Assembly: GCA_902490305.1 (NCBI GenBank)
Contig: CABUDI010000003.1
Location: forward strand, 62,001-126,000
From: an uncultured Collinsella sp.
GTDB taxonomy: Bacteria; Actinomycetota; Coriobacteriia; Coriobacteriales; Coriobacteriaceae
Reading direction: 5' to 3'
Length of the DNA: 64,000 nucleotides
A program made the translations under genes and the position numbers. Shown in pieces: positions 16,924 through 26,133 of the stretch (position 1 is the stretch's first letter; every line of letters starts with the position of its first letter). The notes beneath the pieces are model-generated. The model searched no databases, was not told the origin of the DNA, and saw only the letters and a program-made list of their open reading frames with translations.

Positions 16924-19223
16924 GTGCGACCGAGCGCGAGCATGTGATGCCTCCGCGGCCCTTGATGCCGTGGACGATGGCCCTGTGTGCCGGCATGTGC
17001 GTGAGCTGCGCTTTGGTGCTTAACGTGGCCGCTGATGCGCTGCTGAGGGAGCGGGTGCCGGCGGTCGGGCCGCTATGGGCCATTCCCGTTGCGGCGGCGG
17101 TCTTCGTTGTGCTGGCTCAATCTTGTGCGCGGCTTGCCCCTTTGAAGCGGTGGCTGTATGCCGCGTCCGTCGGTCTCGTGGCGGGAGCGGTCGTCTCGGC
17201 GTGGTGGGCTGTGGGCACGCTAGGCGCCTCGAAGGCGCTCGACGGTCGAGCGGCAAGCAGCCTCGAGTTTGTCGTGCAGGGTGATCCATCCATAAACGAC
17301 GACGTGTATTCCTATACCTGCGAGGCACGCGCGGACGGTAAGAACTTGGCAGCGGTTCGCCTATCGTGTGACCGCGAGCTCAAGGTCGGGGCGCACGTGC
17401 GTGTTATCGGTCGCGTTTCACGTTTTGAGAACGATGCGTTTGGACGATCGCGCGCGCTCCGAGGCGAGGTACGCAAGGTTCAAGCCGTTCGGATTGTGCC
17501 GGTCGATGAGGGCTCTCCGGGGCCGCTGCTTCGGCTGCGAAATGGGCTGCTTGCGTCCATTGCGCCTGCGACCGACCCGGCGCGTGCGCTCATAGCCGGT
17601 GTCGCCTGCGGTCGTTCGGCCGAGCTGCGCGCCCAGCCGGCGGGCGATTGGTTTTCGGTGACGGGGACGGCGCATCTTATCGCCGTCTCGGGCAGCCATT
17701 TGGCTATCGTGGGGTTTGTAATCGAGGGCGCATTGCAAAAGACTCGGTGCTCACGTGGTCTTCAGCGGGCGATATTGGCGATATCGCTTGTTGGCTACGC
17801 TGCCTTTACGGGCGCGTCTCCTTCGGCCGTGCGCGCGTGCTGCATGGTGTTCGCGACGCTTGTCGTAAACGGCGCGGGGCGTCGCCGGCACGGCGAATCG
17901 GCACTCTTCGTAACCATGTCCATCTTTGTGCTACTGCGGCCGACGGTGCTGTTCGAGATGGGCTTTCAGCTTTCATGTGCCAGCGTCTTAGCCATTCTGT
18001 GCTTTTGCCCCTATGCGACCTACGCTTTGGGTGAGCTGGGTGTGCCATCGGGCGTCGCCAGCATGCTTTCCGCCACGCTGTGCTCGCAATTGGCGACACT
18101 TCCCATTACCATTCCCGCCTTTGGTACGTTATCGCTCATTGCTCCGCTGGCAAATGCGGTCATCGGTCCGGTGGTGAGCGTACTGCTTGCTGTGTCGATT
18201 GTGCTGGTTCCCTTTTCGCTCGTGGCACCTTTGCGGACTTGGGCGCTCATTGTGCCCATGATTGCCGCCCGTTGCGCACTGTTCTTCGAGCAGCTGTTTG
18301 CCGCCGTGCCGGGTGCATCCGTGAGTTTGCCGCCCGATAGCATGTGGATTTACCTAGTGCCGTGTTTGCTGGCGGTTCTGCTGGTCTGGTGGCCGCGTCC
18401 CCGTGCACGTCCTATGGCGGTGGGGCTTGCATGCTTGGTACTCCTGGCTGCGATTCCGTACGTCTACTGGGATCGATTCGCTCCGCCTTCGGTGACGGTA
18501 CTCGATGTGGGCCAGGCCGATGCGATTCTTATCCGCGAGGGCGGTGCAGTAGCGCTCGTCGACTGCGGGCTCGACGAGCGCGTGGTGGCGGCGTTGGTTC
18601 GCAATAACGTGCACCATATCGATGCCGTCTTTGTGACGCATTGGGATGAGGACCACTGGGGTGGTCTGCCTGCCGTGCTCGAACAGTTTTCGGTCGGAAC
18701 GATTGCCGTGGCGGCGGATGCGCTGGAGGATGCTCCTGCCGAAGTATTGAACCGACCTGGCGTGGAGTATCGGCAGGTGCGCCGTGGGGATACGGTCGGC
18801 ATCGGCTCATTTTGCGCTCGCGTGATGTGGCCATTCGAGTCCGTGGATGGCGAGGGAAATGAGGACTCGCTTGTCCTGCTGCTCTCTTATATTCAGGAAG
18901 GCAAGGGCCTGCGTATGCTCCTCACCGGTGATGCCGAGCTCGACCAAGAACGGGAATTCGTGCAGGAGGTGGGGGATATCGATGTCCTTAAACTTGGGCA
19001 TCACGGCTCTAAGGTTTCAGTCGATGGTGAGTCGCTGGACGTCCTGAAGCCTGAGCTTTCCCTCGCGAGCGCGGGCGAGGGGAATCGATACGGCCATCCG
19101 TCCGATGCCTGCATCGATGCCGTTAAGGAAGCGGGCGGTGTGTTCGCGTGCACTATCGAACACGGCGATATCACCATCACGCCGACCGCGAAGGGCTTTA
19201 CGATGCGATGCCAGCGACCGTGA
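16920..19223 (+). CDS. comEC: Competence protein ComEC/Rec2, DNA uptake channel
   Basis: 767 residues. Polytopic membrane protein that transports one DNA strand into the cell. An N-terminal membrane pair and OB-like region come first. A Competence domain follows (about 220-500, with TGTAHLIAVSGSHLAIVG). The C-terminal metallo-beta-lactamase domain has HWDEDHWGGL near residue 574 and a later LKLGHHGS. It overlaps comEA by 4 bp. Full length, so DNA uptake genes look functional. Confidence 0.95.
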   Translation: MSATEREHVMPPRPLMPWTMALCAGMCVSCALVLNVAADALLRERVPAVGPLWAIPVAAAVFVVLAQSCARLAPLKRWLYAASVGLVAGAVVSAWWAVGTLGASKALDGRAASSLEFVVQGDPSINDDVYSYTCEARADGKNLAAVRLSCDRELKVGAHVRVIGRVSRFENDAFGRSRALRGEVRKVQAVRIVPVDEGSPGPLLRLRNGLLASIAPATDPARALIAGVACGRSAELRAQPAGDWFSVTGTAHLIAVSGSHLAIVGFVIEGALQKTRCSRGLQRAILAISLVGYAAFTGASPSAVRACCMVFATLVVNGAGRRRHGESALFVTMSIFVLLRPTVLFEMGFQLSCASVLAILCFCPYATYALGELGVPSGVASMLSATLCSQLATLPITIPAFGTLSLIAPLANAVIGPVVSVLLAVSIVLVPFSLVAPLRTWALIVPMIAARCALFFEQLFAAVPGASVSLPPDSMWIYLVPCLLAVLLVWWPRPRARPMAVGLACLVLLAAIPYVYWDRFAPPSVTVLDVGQADAILIREGGAVALVDCGLDERVVAALVRNNVHHIDAVFVTHWDEDHWGGLPAVLEQFSVGTIAVAADALEDAPAEVLNRPGVEYRQVRRGDTVGIGSFCARVMWPFESVDGEGNEDSLVLLLSYIQEGKGLRMLLTGDAELDQEREFVQEVGDIDVLKLGHHGSKVSVDGESLDVLKPELSLASAGEGNRYGHPSDACIDAVKEAGGVFACTIEHGDITITPTAKGFTMRCQRP

Positions 19224-19231
19224 CGACGTCG

Positions 19232-19261
19232 TTGGCGTGTGGTGGGCCCCTGGGCTAGAAT
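19232..19261 (+). promoter_or_regulatory. Probable holA promoter
   Basis: TTGGCG (19232-19237), 18-bp spacer, TAGAAT (19256-19261) preceded by GGGC. It lies 40 bp before the holA start. Confidence 0.5.
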
Positions 19262-19301
19262 GGCACGGAACGAATACGAAGGCCTGCGGGAGGGGAGCGC
19301 A

Positions 19302-20264
19302 ATGTCCGAAATCGGTCTGCTGCCGGCATATCTGATCGTCGGTACCGACGGCGTCAAACGCGATCACGCCGTCTCGCGTATGAAAGCGCGTCTGGAAAAG
19401 ACGGGCATGGTCGAGTTCAACCTCGACGAGCGCGATATGACCAAAGACCCCGATATCGAGTCGATTATCGGATCGCTTAACACCTTTCCGATGGGCAGCG
19501 AGTTTCGCCTGGTAATCCTTGACGGCTGTTCAAAGCTCGCCAAGGCGGTCTCGGAGCCGCTTGTCGAGTATTTGGCGAGTCCCAGCCCCACAACGGTCTG
19601 CCTCATCATTGCCGACTCGCTTGCCAAGAACACACGCCTGTATAAGGCGATCGCCAAGATCGATAAGAAGGCCGTGATCGATTGCTCCGGCACCAAGCGC
19701 TGGGAGCTACCGCGTCGCGTGCAGCAGATGGCGACGCAGCGCGGCAAGTCGATCTCGACGGCGGCCGCCGAGGAGCTCGTCTCGCGTTCGGGCGAGAACA
19801 CTCGCATGCTCGATAACGACTTGGCTAAGCTTGCCCAGATGGTCGAGGCGCCCCAGATTGAGCTTGCCGACGTTGAGCGCTGGATTGTACGTACGGCCGA
19901 GGTTCAACCCTGGGACTTTCTCAATGCGGTCTCGGCACGTGACATGCGACGCTCGCTCGAGCTTTTCAATCTATTGCCCGCCAAGAGCTACGTGTGGACT
20001 TACACGTTGCTGTGCGGCCGCATCCGCGAGCTTATCGTCGCCAAGGCGCTCGATGCGCGCGGACAGGGTCGTGAGCTGGCCGCAACGCTCAAGCTCCAGT
20101 CCTGGCAGGTCAAGAATCACTTGACCTGGGCACGTCGCTTTTCGATGGCAGAGCTCGTCGCGGCGCTCGAGGGGGCGGTCGATGTAGAGCTCGCGCTCAA
20201 GGGTTCGGCCGATTCTGAGGCCGCGCTTTTGCTCTGGATTACGAACATCTTGAGAAAATCGTGA
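19302..20264 (+). CDS. holA: DNA polymerase III, delta subunit
   Basis: 320 residues. Clamp-loader wrench subunit. The fold is a RecA-like AAA+ domain without a working P-loop (YLIVGTDGVKRDHAVSRMKARL ...), followed by helical domains. FLNAVSARDMRRSLELFNLL and SWQVKNHLTWARRFS are typical of the family. The ATG at 19302 follows GGAGGGGAGCGCA. Presence just after comEC and before rpsT is common in Gram-positives. Confidence 0.9.
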   Translation: MSEIGLLPAYLIVGTDGVKRDHAVSRMKARLEKTGMVEFNLDERDMTKDPDIESIIGSLNTFPMGSEFRLVILDGCSKLAKAVSEPLVEYLASPSPTTVCLIIADSLAKNTRLYKAIAKIDKKAVIDCSGTKRWELPRRVQQMATQRGKSISTAAAEELVSRSGENTRMLDNDLAKLAQMVEAPQIELADVERWIVRTAEVQPWDFLNAVSARDMRRSLELFNLLPAKSYVWTYTLLCGRIRELIVAKALDARGQGRELAATLKLQSWQVKNHLTWARRFSMAELVAALEGAVDVELALKGSADSEAALLLWITNILRKS

Positions 20265-20316
20265 TGATACCTGCCTATTTGACAAATTCGTTCTATCCCT
20301 TTGAGGGGGAGCGTGC

Positions 20317-20322
20317 TATAGT
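20317..20322 (+). promoter_or_regulatory. Extended -10 of the rpsT promoter
   Basis: GTGCTATAGT (TGn extended -10), 75 bp before the GTG start. A TTGACA at 20279 is too far away to pair with it. Confidence 0.5.
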
Positions 20323-20397
20323 AGGCGCTTGCATGACCTCACCGTGTCTCAGAGGTGTCATACATTTTTTGCAAGGAACTCGAAAGGAACTCCAGAA

Positions 20398-20664
20398 GTG
20401 GCAAACATCAAGTCTCAGAAGAAGCGTATCCGCACCAATGAGGCAGCTCGCATGCGTAACAAGGCTGTCAAGTCCGAGCTCAAGACGCTGACCAAGCACG
20501 TCCAGTCCGCCGTCGCCGAGGGCGACGCCGAGAAGGCCCAGGCTGCCCTCAAGACCGTCACCAAGCGTCTCGACATGGCTGCCGCCAAGCATGTTATCCA
20601 CAAGAACCAGGCTTCCAACCGCAAGTCCGGTCTTGCCAAGCTCGTGAACAGCATCAACGCTTAA
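20398..20664 (+). CDS. rpsT: 30S ribosomal protein S20
   Basis: 88 residues, basic, all helical. [20 protein letters not shown] is the S20 signature. The GTG at 20398 follows GAAAGGAACTCCAGAA. An upstream in-frame ATG at 20329 is rejected because it would add 23 residues that do not belong to S20 and would bury the ribosome site. It is followed by a perfect terminator. Confidence 0.95.
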   Translation: MANIKSQKKRIRTNEAARMRNKAVKSELKTLTKHVQSAVAEGDAEKAQAALKTVTKRLDMAAAKHVIHKNQASNRKSGLAKLVNSINA

Positions 20665-20700
20665 GTTGTAAATTTCACACCACACAGATTACGCGCATAA

Positions 20701-20735
20701 ATGGAGCCTGTTTTATGGAACAGGCTCCATTTTTT
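20701..20735 (+). terminator. Terminator after rpsT
   Basis: Perfect 12-bp stem ATGGAGCCTGTT / AACAGGCTCCAT with loop TTATGG, then TTTTT. It separates rpsT from lepA and rules out an upstream lepA start inside it. Confidence 0.95.
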
Positions 20736-20747
20736 GTACCGCTCGGG

Positions 20748-20753
20748 TAAGAT
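20748..20753 (+). promoter_or_regulatory. Probable lepA -10, giving a leaderless transcript
   Basis: GGGTAAGAT ends 7 bp before the lepA ATG. The usual distance from -10 to the first base would put transcription start at or next to the ATG, and no ribosome site is seen between. Confidence 0.5.
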
Positions 20754-20760
20754 AGTCCGC

Positions 20761-22572
20761 ATGAATACTTCAATTGACATTTCCCACATCCGCAACTTCT
20801 CGATTGTTGCGCACATCGACCATGGCAAGTCCACGATCAGTGACCGCATTCTCGAGCTCACCCATACCGTCGACGAGCGCGACATGGAGTCGCAGCTGCT
20901 CGACACCATGGATATCGAGCGCGAGCGCGGCATCACGATCAAGTCCAATGCCGTTCGCGTGTCCTATGACGCCGACGATGGCGAGACGTATCAGTTCAAT
21001 CTGATCGATACGCCGGGCCACGTGGACTTTACCTATGAGGTCTCGCGCTCGCTGGCAGCCTGTGAGGGCGCGGTGCTCGTTGTCGACGCCACACAGGGCG
21101 TCGAGGCACAGACCGTCTCCAACGCGACGCTTGCCATGAACGCCAATCTGGACATTGTGCCGGCCATCAACAAGATCGACCTGCCCTCGGCTCATCCCGA
21201 CGAGGTTAAGACCGAGATCGAGGATGACCTGGCGATCCCTGCCGATGATGCCGTGTGTGTCTCGGGCAAGACCGGCGAGGGCATCCACGATCTGCTGGAG
21301 TCCATCGTCTTTCTGATCTCTCCGCCCAAGGGCGATGCGAATGCGCCGCTCAAGGCACTCATTCTGGATTCATACTTCGACGAGTATCGTGGCGTCGTCG
21401 CCACGGTGCGCATCTTTGACGGCTCCATCAAAAAGGGCGATATCTTGCGCATGATGCAGGCAAAGGGCGACTTTTTGGTCGATGGCGTGGGCGTCAAGCG
21501 TCCCGCCGAGACGCCGGTCGACGCGCTGACGGTCGGCGAGGTCGGATACGTGGTCACGGGCCTGAAGGACCCCGAGGCCGTTCGCGTGGGCGACACCCTT
21601 ACCTGGGCGTCGAACCCCTGCCCCGAGCCGCTTCCCGGTTACCGCGAGGCTAAGCCCATGGTCTATACGGGCCTGTTCCCGATCGATAACAAGGACTACG
21701 AGAACCTGCGTGACGCGCTCGATAAGCTGCATGTCAACGACCCGTCGTTGGTGTGGGAGCCCGAGACTTCGGTGGCGCTCGGCTTTGGTTTCCGCGTTGG
21801 CTTCTTGGGCCTGCTGCATATGGAGGTCGTCAAGGAGCGCCTGGAGCGCGAGTTCAACCTGGACCTGATTGCCACGAGCCCTTCGGTGGACTATCACGTC
21901 TACAAGACCGACGGCGAGATGATTGATGTTCGCAGCCCGCAGGATCTGCCCGAGGCTACGCGCATCGAGCGCATCGAGGAGCCCTACCTCAAGGCCAAGA
22001 TTATCTGTCCGCCCGAGTATACGGGTGCCGTCATGCAGCTCGCTATCGAGCATCGCGGCATTACAACCGACATGATCCATCTCACGAGCAAATCGGTCGA
22101 GATGCGTTTCGACATGCCGCTTGCCGAGCTCATTCTGGACTTTTTTGACCAGCTCAAGAGCCGCACCAAGGGTTACGCCTCGCTCGACTACGAGTTCAAC
22201 GAATATCGCCCCTCCGAGCTCGTCAAGCTCGACATCCTGCTTTCGGGCGACGAGGTGGACGCGCTGTCGTTTATCGTGCACAAGGATAAGGCTTATGGCC
22301 TGGCCCGCGGTCTGTGCGACAAGCTCAAGGAAATCATTCCGCGCCAGCTGTTCGAGGTGCCTATCCAGGGCGCCATCGGCAACAAGATCATTGCCCGCTC
22401 TACCGTCAAAGCGCGCCGCAAGGACGTGCTGGCCAAGTGTTATGGCGGCGATATCTCGCGAAAGCGCAAGCTGCTCGAGAAGCAGAAAGAGGGCAAAAAG
22501 CGCATGAAGGCCATCGGCTCGGTAGAGGTCCCGCAGGAGGCCTTTATGGCGATCCTCAAGGTGGACGAGTAG
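20761..22572 (+). CDS. lepA: Elongation factor 4 (LepA)
   Basis: 603-residue translational GTPase that remodels stalled or initiating ribosomes. P-loop [14 protein letters not shown] and NKID are all present. The EF4-specific C-terminal domain ([20 protein letters not shown]) is present. The start at 20761 is the only ATG between the rpsT terminator and the conserved [15 protein letters not shown]. No Shine-Dalgarno sequence is visible. lepA heads the block with dusB and hemW. Confidence 0.96.
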   Translation: MNTSIDISHIRNFSIVAHIDHGKSTISDRILELTHTVDERDMESQLLDTMDIERERGITIKSNAVRVSYDADDGETYQFNLIDTPGHVDFTYEVSRSLAACEGAVLVVDATQGVEAQTVSNATLAMNANLDIVPAINKIDLPSAHPDEVKTEIEDDLAIPADDAVCVSGKTGEGIHDLLESIVFLISPPKGDANAPLKALILDSYFDEYRGVVATVRIFDGSIKKGDILRMMQAKGDFLVDGVGVKRPAETPVDALTVGEVGYVVTGLKDPEAVRVGDTLTWASNPCPEPLPGYREAKPMVYTGLFPIDNKDYENLRDALDKLHVNDPSLVWEPETSVALGFGFRVGFLGLLHMEVVKERLEREFNLDLIATSPSVDYHVYKTDGEMIDVRSPQDLPEATRIERIEEPYLKAKIICPPEYTGAVMQLAIEHRGITTDMIHLTSKSVEMRFDMPLAELILDFFDQLKSRTKGYASLDYEFNEYRPSELVKLDILLSGDEVDALSFIVHKDKAYGLARGLCDKLKEIIPRQLFEVPIQGAIGNKIIARSTVKARRKDVLAKCYGGDISRKRKLLEKQKEGKKRMKAIGSVEVPQEAFMAILKVDE

Positions 22573-22576
22573 GTCT

Positions 22577-23655
22577 ATGGCGCTTTCCGAATATAGTCTG
22601 CGGCTGCTGGGCGCCTATGCCGAGCAGCCGTTCCTTATGGCTCCCATGGCGGGCGTGACCGACCCTGCCTACCGCATCATGTGCCGCCGCCGCGGTGCCA
22701 ACCTTGCCTACAGCGAGATGGTGAGCGTGGCGGGCCTTGCCTATGCCAGCAACAAAACGTGGCGCCTGGTGCTGCCGGCCGACGAGGAGCAGCAGATTTG
22801 CGTGCAGCTCTTTGGCTCCAAGCCCGATCAGTTTGCGAGTGCCGTCGCCGCCGTCGAGGAGCGCGTTGGCGATCGCCTGTCATTGATTGATATCAACATG
22901 GCTTGTCCGGCGCGCAAGGTCGTTACCAAGGGCGAGGGCTCGGCGCTTATGCGCACGCCCGATCTGGCCGAGAAGATCGTCGAGGCGGCGGTGGGCGCGG
23001 CACATGTGCCCGTGACTGTAAAGATCCGCAAGGGCTTTTATGCCGAGGACCGTAATGCCGCGACGTTTGCCCAGATGCTCGAAGGCGCCGGTGCCGCCGC
23101 AGTCGCCGTGCACGGTCGTTGTGCCACGCAGCTCTATACGGGCCAGGCCGATTGGTCTGTCGTCGATGAGGTTGCCGACGCTGTCGAGATTCCCGTGATT
23201 GGTTCGGGTGATGTGTTCTCGGCCGAGGACGCTGCTGAGCATCTGCAAGGCTCGGGTGCCAGCGCGGTGTTTATCGCGCGCGGCATCTACGGCAATCCGT
23301 GGGTGTTCGGTGATGCTCGCGCCCTTGCGCTCGATGGCACGCCGGTTCCTTCTCGCTCCTCGGTCGAGCGCCTGGAGGCTCTGCGTGAGCACCTGACGTT
23401 GACGCACGAGCTTCTGCCGCTTATGTCGCGCGCCCGTACGTACGCGAGCTGGTATCTAAAGGGCATGCCCGTACGTACGCGAGCTGGTATCTAAAGGGCA
23501 TGCCCCATGCCGCCGCCTGGCGCGCTCAGGTGGTGCGCTGCTCCACGTACGAGGAGTTTATGGCACTGGTCGATGATATCGAGCGCGATGTGGTGGCCTG
23601 CGAGGCTGCCCTTGCCGCCGGCGAATTGGTGCCCCCTCATCCGCTGGAGGCTTAA
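22577..23655 (+). pseudogene. dusB: tRNA-dihydrouridine synthase, frameshifted by a 35-bp tandem duplication
   Basis: DusB-type flavoenzyme reducing U to dihydrouridine in tRNA. FMN/tRNA segments MAPMAGVTDPAYR, NMACPARKVV (catalytic Cys) and GSGDVFSAEDA are present. The reading frame is normal to about residue 295 and then stops at 23494. There, 23432-23466 is repeated exactly as 23467-23501 (35 bp, not a multiple of 3). Removing one copy restores the frame through WYLKGMPHAAAWRAQVV to a stop at 23655, next to hemW. The duplicated unit is bounded by GCCC. Either a recent slippage mutation or an assembly artefact. The catalytic barrel is intact; about 60 C-terminal residues are lost. Confidence 0.88.
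23432..23501 (+). repeat. Exact 35-bp tandem duplication inside dusB
   Basis: Two identical 35-bp units (23432-23466 and 23467-23501). The tetranucleotide GCCC occurs at the start of each unit and again right after the second (23502-23505), consistent with slippage between GCCC repeats 35 bp apart. It contains the palindrome GTACGTAC. Confidence 0.95.
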
Positions 23656-23657
23656 GG

Positions 23658-24890
23658 GTGGCCGTTACCGCGCTGTACGTGCACGTGCCGTTTTGCGCCC
23701 AAAAGTGCCGGTACTGCGACTTTGACTCGCGCAGTTTTTCTCCGTGCGACCTGAGTGCTGCGCTCGATGTCTATTTTGAGCAGTTGTTCGCGCGCCTCGA
23801 TGCTTTTGGCAAGGCTGGGGCCCTTGACCATATCCGCACCGTCTATGTTGGCGGCGGTACGCCGTCGCTGGCGGGGGAGCGCCTGGTGGAGCTGGCGCGG
23901 CGTATTCGTGCGTGGTGCGCCCCCGTTGAGTTTACCTGCGAGGCCAATCCCGAGTCGCTGACCGCCGAGCTTGCCACTGCGCTTGCCAAGGTTGGTGTCA
24001 CACGCGTCTCTCTGGGCGTGCAAACGCTCGATAACACCGAACTTACCGCCATCGGCCGTATTCACGATGCCGATCGGGCGTTTGCCGCCATCGCGACGGT
24101 CAAGAACTCTGGGCTTGACGTGTCGTGCGACCTTATGTGCGGACTTCCCGGGCAGACCGCAGCGAGTTGGAAGCGCACGCTCGATGGCGTGCTGGCGGCG
24201 GCTCCGCATCATGTGTCGGTCTACCCGCTCACGCTTGAGGAGGGGACTCCCCTTTATCGCATGGCGTGCCGCGACGAGTCGGTCGAGCCCGACGAGGATT
24301 TTCAAGCTTCGTGCATGGATGTGGCGCGTGAGCGTCTGGGTGCGGCCGGCTATCACCCGTATGAGGTGGCAAGCTATGCGCTCGACGGACATGAGTGCGC
24401 CCATAACATTGCCTACTGGACCGGCCAGGGCTATTTGGGCCTGGGTCGTTCCGCCGCGGGCATGCTCGACGCCGAGGATTTCGACCGTCTTGCAGGTTTG
24501 TTCCCCGGCGTGTCTTCTCGAGGCGATTCGTACCGCGTGCGTCTGGTGCAACGTGACGATGACGCGACGGCGTTTGAGGCCGAATATCTGTCGCAGCGTG
24601 AGGCTGCGGCTGAAGACCTGATGCTGTCTTGTCGCATGACGGGCGGTGTTGCGTCCGACCTGTTGGTTCGTGCAGCTTGCGTCATCCCGGCCGATGAGCT
24701 GGCAGCTGCCTGCGATCGCGCGCTCGAATTGGGTCTTGCCACTTGGGTGCCCGAGACGCTCGGGGTCCATGAGGGACCTTTCACTTCGGCAGATGTCGTC
24801 GCGGGCTATGTTCGAGCTCGTCTGGCGCCGACACACTTGGGCTGGCTCGATGGAAATGTTCTGTTCGAGCTGTTTTGGGATCTAGCTTAG
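23658..24890 (+). CDS. hemW: HemW-like radical SAM protein
   Basis: 410 residues, coproporphyrinogen III oxidase-like family. The iron-sulfur motif is CAQKCRYCDF (CxxxCxxC) at the N-terminus, with YVGGGTPSLAG, the radical-SAM LSLGVQT-type segment and a C-terminal HemN-like domain. By family knowledge it is a heme chaperone rather than the dehydrogenase HemN. The GTG start lies 2 bp after the restored dusB stop, supporting dusB-hemW as one operon. Confidence 0.88.
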   Translation: MAVTALYVHVPFCAQKCRYCDFDSRSFSPCDLSAALDVYFEQLFARLDAFGKAGALDHIRTVYVGGGTPSLAGERLVELARRIRAWCAPVEFTCEANPESLTAELATALAKVGVTRVSLGVQTLDNTELTAIGRIHDADRAFAAIATVKNSGLDVSCDLMCGLPGQTAASWKRTLDGVLAAAPHHVSVYPLTLEEGTPLYRMACRDESVEPDEDFQASCMDVARERLGAAGYHPYEVASYALDGHECAHNIAYWTGQGYLGLGRSAAGMLDAEDFDRLAGLFPGVSSRGDSYRVRLVQRDDDATAFEAEYLSQREAAAEDLMLSCRMTGGVASDLLVRAACVIPADELAAACDRALELGLATWVPETLGVHEGPFTSADVVAGYVRARLAPTHLGWLDGNVLFELFWDLA

Positions 24891-24900
24891 GCCGCTCGGG

Positions 24901-24906
24901 TAGAAT
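24901..24906 (+). promoter_or_regulatory. Possible -10 upstream of the membrane DnaJ gene
   Basis: CTCGGGTAGAAT, 43 bp before the start. CTCGGGTA also begins the lepA element at 20743-20749. Confidence 0.35.
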
Positions 24907-24948
24907 TACCGGAATATATACGCTGCTGTGAGCAGGAGGTTGCCGCGC

Positions 24949-26052
24949 ATGGCGACGATGAACGAAAAAGATTACTACGAGATTCTGGGTGTCTCCAAGG
25001 ACGCCACCTCGCGTGATATTCAAAAGGCCTTTCAGCAAAAGGCCCGCAAGCTCCATCCGGACGTCAACAAAGAGCCGGATGCCGAGGAAAAGTTTAAAGA
25101 GGTTTCCGAGGCCTACGCCGTGCTTTCGGATGAGCAAAAACGTGCGCGCTACGACGCCATGCGCTCGGGCAATCCCTTTGCCGGTGCTCCTACGGCTTCG
25201 CCCTATGGTGGCGGCTACGCCGGCAACACAGGCTATGGCAATCCCTTTGAGGGCGGTTTTCCCTTTGGCGGCGCTTGGGGCCAGCAGCGTCGTGGGCAGG
25301 CTGCTTACAATCCCGAGAACGGCGCCAATGTGGTCGTCGATATCAAACTCGACGCCAAGGAGGCCAAGGGCGGTGCCCGCAAGACCGTCCGCTATACGCG
25401 CTTCGATACCTGTGGTCACTGCGGTGGTTCGGGCTCTGTTTCGTCCGAGCATGCACATACCTGTCCGAGCTGCGGCGGTCGCGGTCACATCGATGTCGAC
25501 CTGTCCTTTCTGTTTGGTGCCGGCATGTTCCAGTCGGTCTGCCCTGAGTGCGGTGGCTCCGGTAAGGTCGTCGCCGACCCCTGTCCCGATTGCGGCGGCA
25601 GCGGGCGGACCCGTGTGACCTCCGAGCAGACGATTGAGTTTCCCGCCGGCACGCACGATGGCGACGAGGTCCGTATTGGCGGCATGGGTCACGCCGGCAC
25701 CAACGGCGCCTCTGGCGGTGATCTGGTCGGTCGCGCCCATGTTGAGGCCGAGCGCCTGGAAGGCAAGGCCCGTACCGGTTTTTACCTGATGGGCATCGTG
25801 GCGCCGTTTTTGGTGCTATCGGCCATCTCGGGCGTGTTCTCGGCCTTTGCCGTGATGTGCTTTATTCCGTTTGCCATGGGCCTGTTCATGGTGCTCTCGG
25901 ACGGCGTGCTGCACCGCAGCCTGCTGTGGTGGAAGCGCGGCGCGATGCAGTTTGCCAACGGTTTTGCCAATGGCTTCATGTTCGCGCTCGTGTCGGTTTG
26001 GTTCGCGAGCTGCTCGCAACGGGCCATGCTTTCGCCGTACCAAATGCAATAA
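24949..26052 (+). CDS. DnaJ-like co-chaperone with C-terminal membrane segments
   Basis: 367 residues. J domain (1-70) with HPD at 36-38, then a Gly/Phe-rich stretch (74-120) and part of the substrate-binding domain. Four CxxC zinc repeats follow (C155/158, C172/175, C198/201, C212/215), and the strand set ends near 268. Instead of the second beta domain and dimerisation helix of DnaJ there are about 90 residues with three hydrophobic segments (about 278-296, 298-316, 336-355). This suggests a membrane-tethered DnaK partner. The ATG at 24949 is chosen (GGAGG about 12 bp upstream); ATG 24958 is possible. A classical DnaJ gene follows 81 bp later. Confidence 0.82.
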   Translation: MATMNEKDYYEILGVSKDATSRDIQKAFQQKARKLHPDVNKEPDAEEKFKEVSEAYAVLSDEQKRARYDAMRSGNPFAGAPTASPYGGGYAGNTGYGNPFEGGFPFGGAWGQQRRGQAAYNPENGANVVVDIKLDAKEAKGGARKTVRYTRFDTCGHCGGSGSVSSEHAHTCPSCGGRGHIDVDLSFLFGAGMFQSVCPECGGSGKVVADPCPDCGGSGRTRVTSEQTIEFPAGTHDGDEVRIGGMGHAGTNGASGGDLVGRAHVEAERLEGKARTGFYLMGIVAPFLVLSAISGVFSAFAVMCFIPFAMGLFMVLSDGVLHRSLLWWKRGAMQFANGFANGFMFALVSVWFASCSQRAMLSPYQMQ

Positions 26053-26133
26053 CATCAAACCCTCTGTTTGCGGTCGGCCCTGCTTGGGTATAGGACGCAC
26101 TGTGACAATAATGAAAGTCGGAAGGATTCGGTT

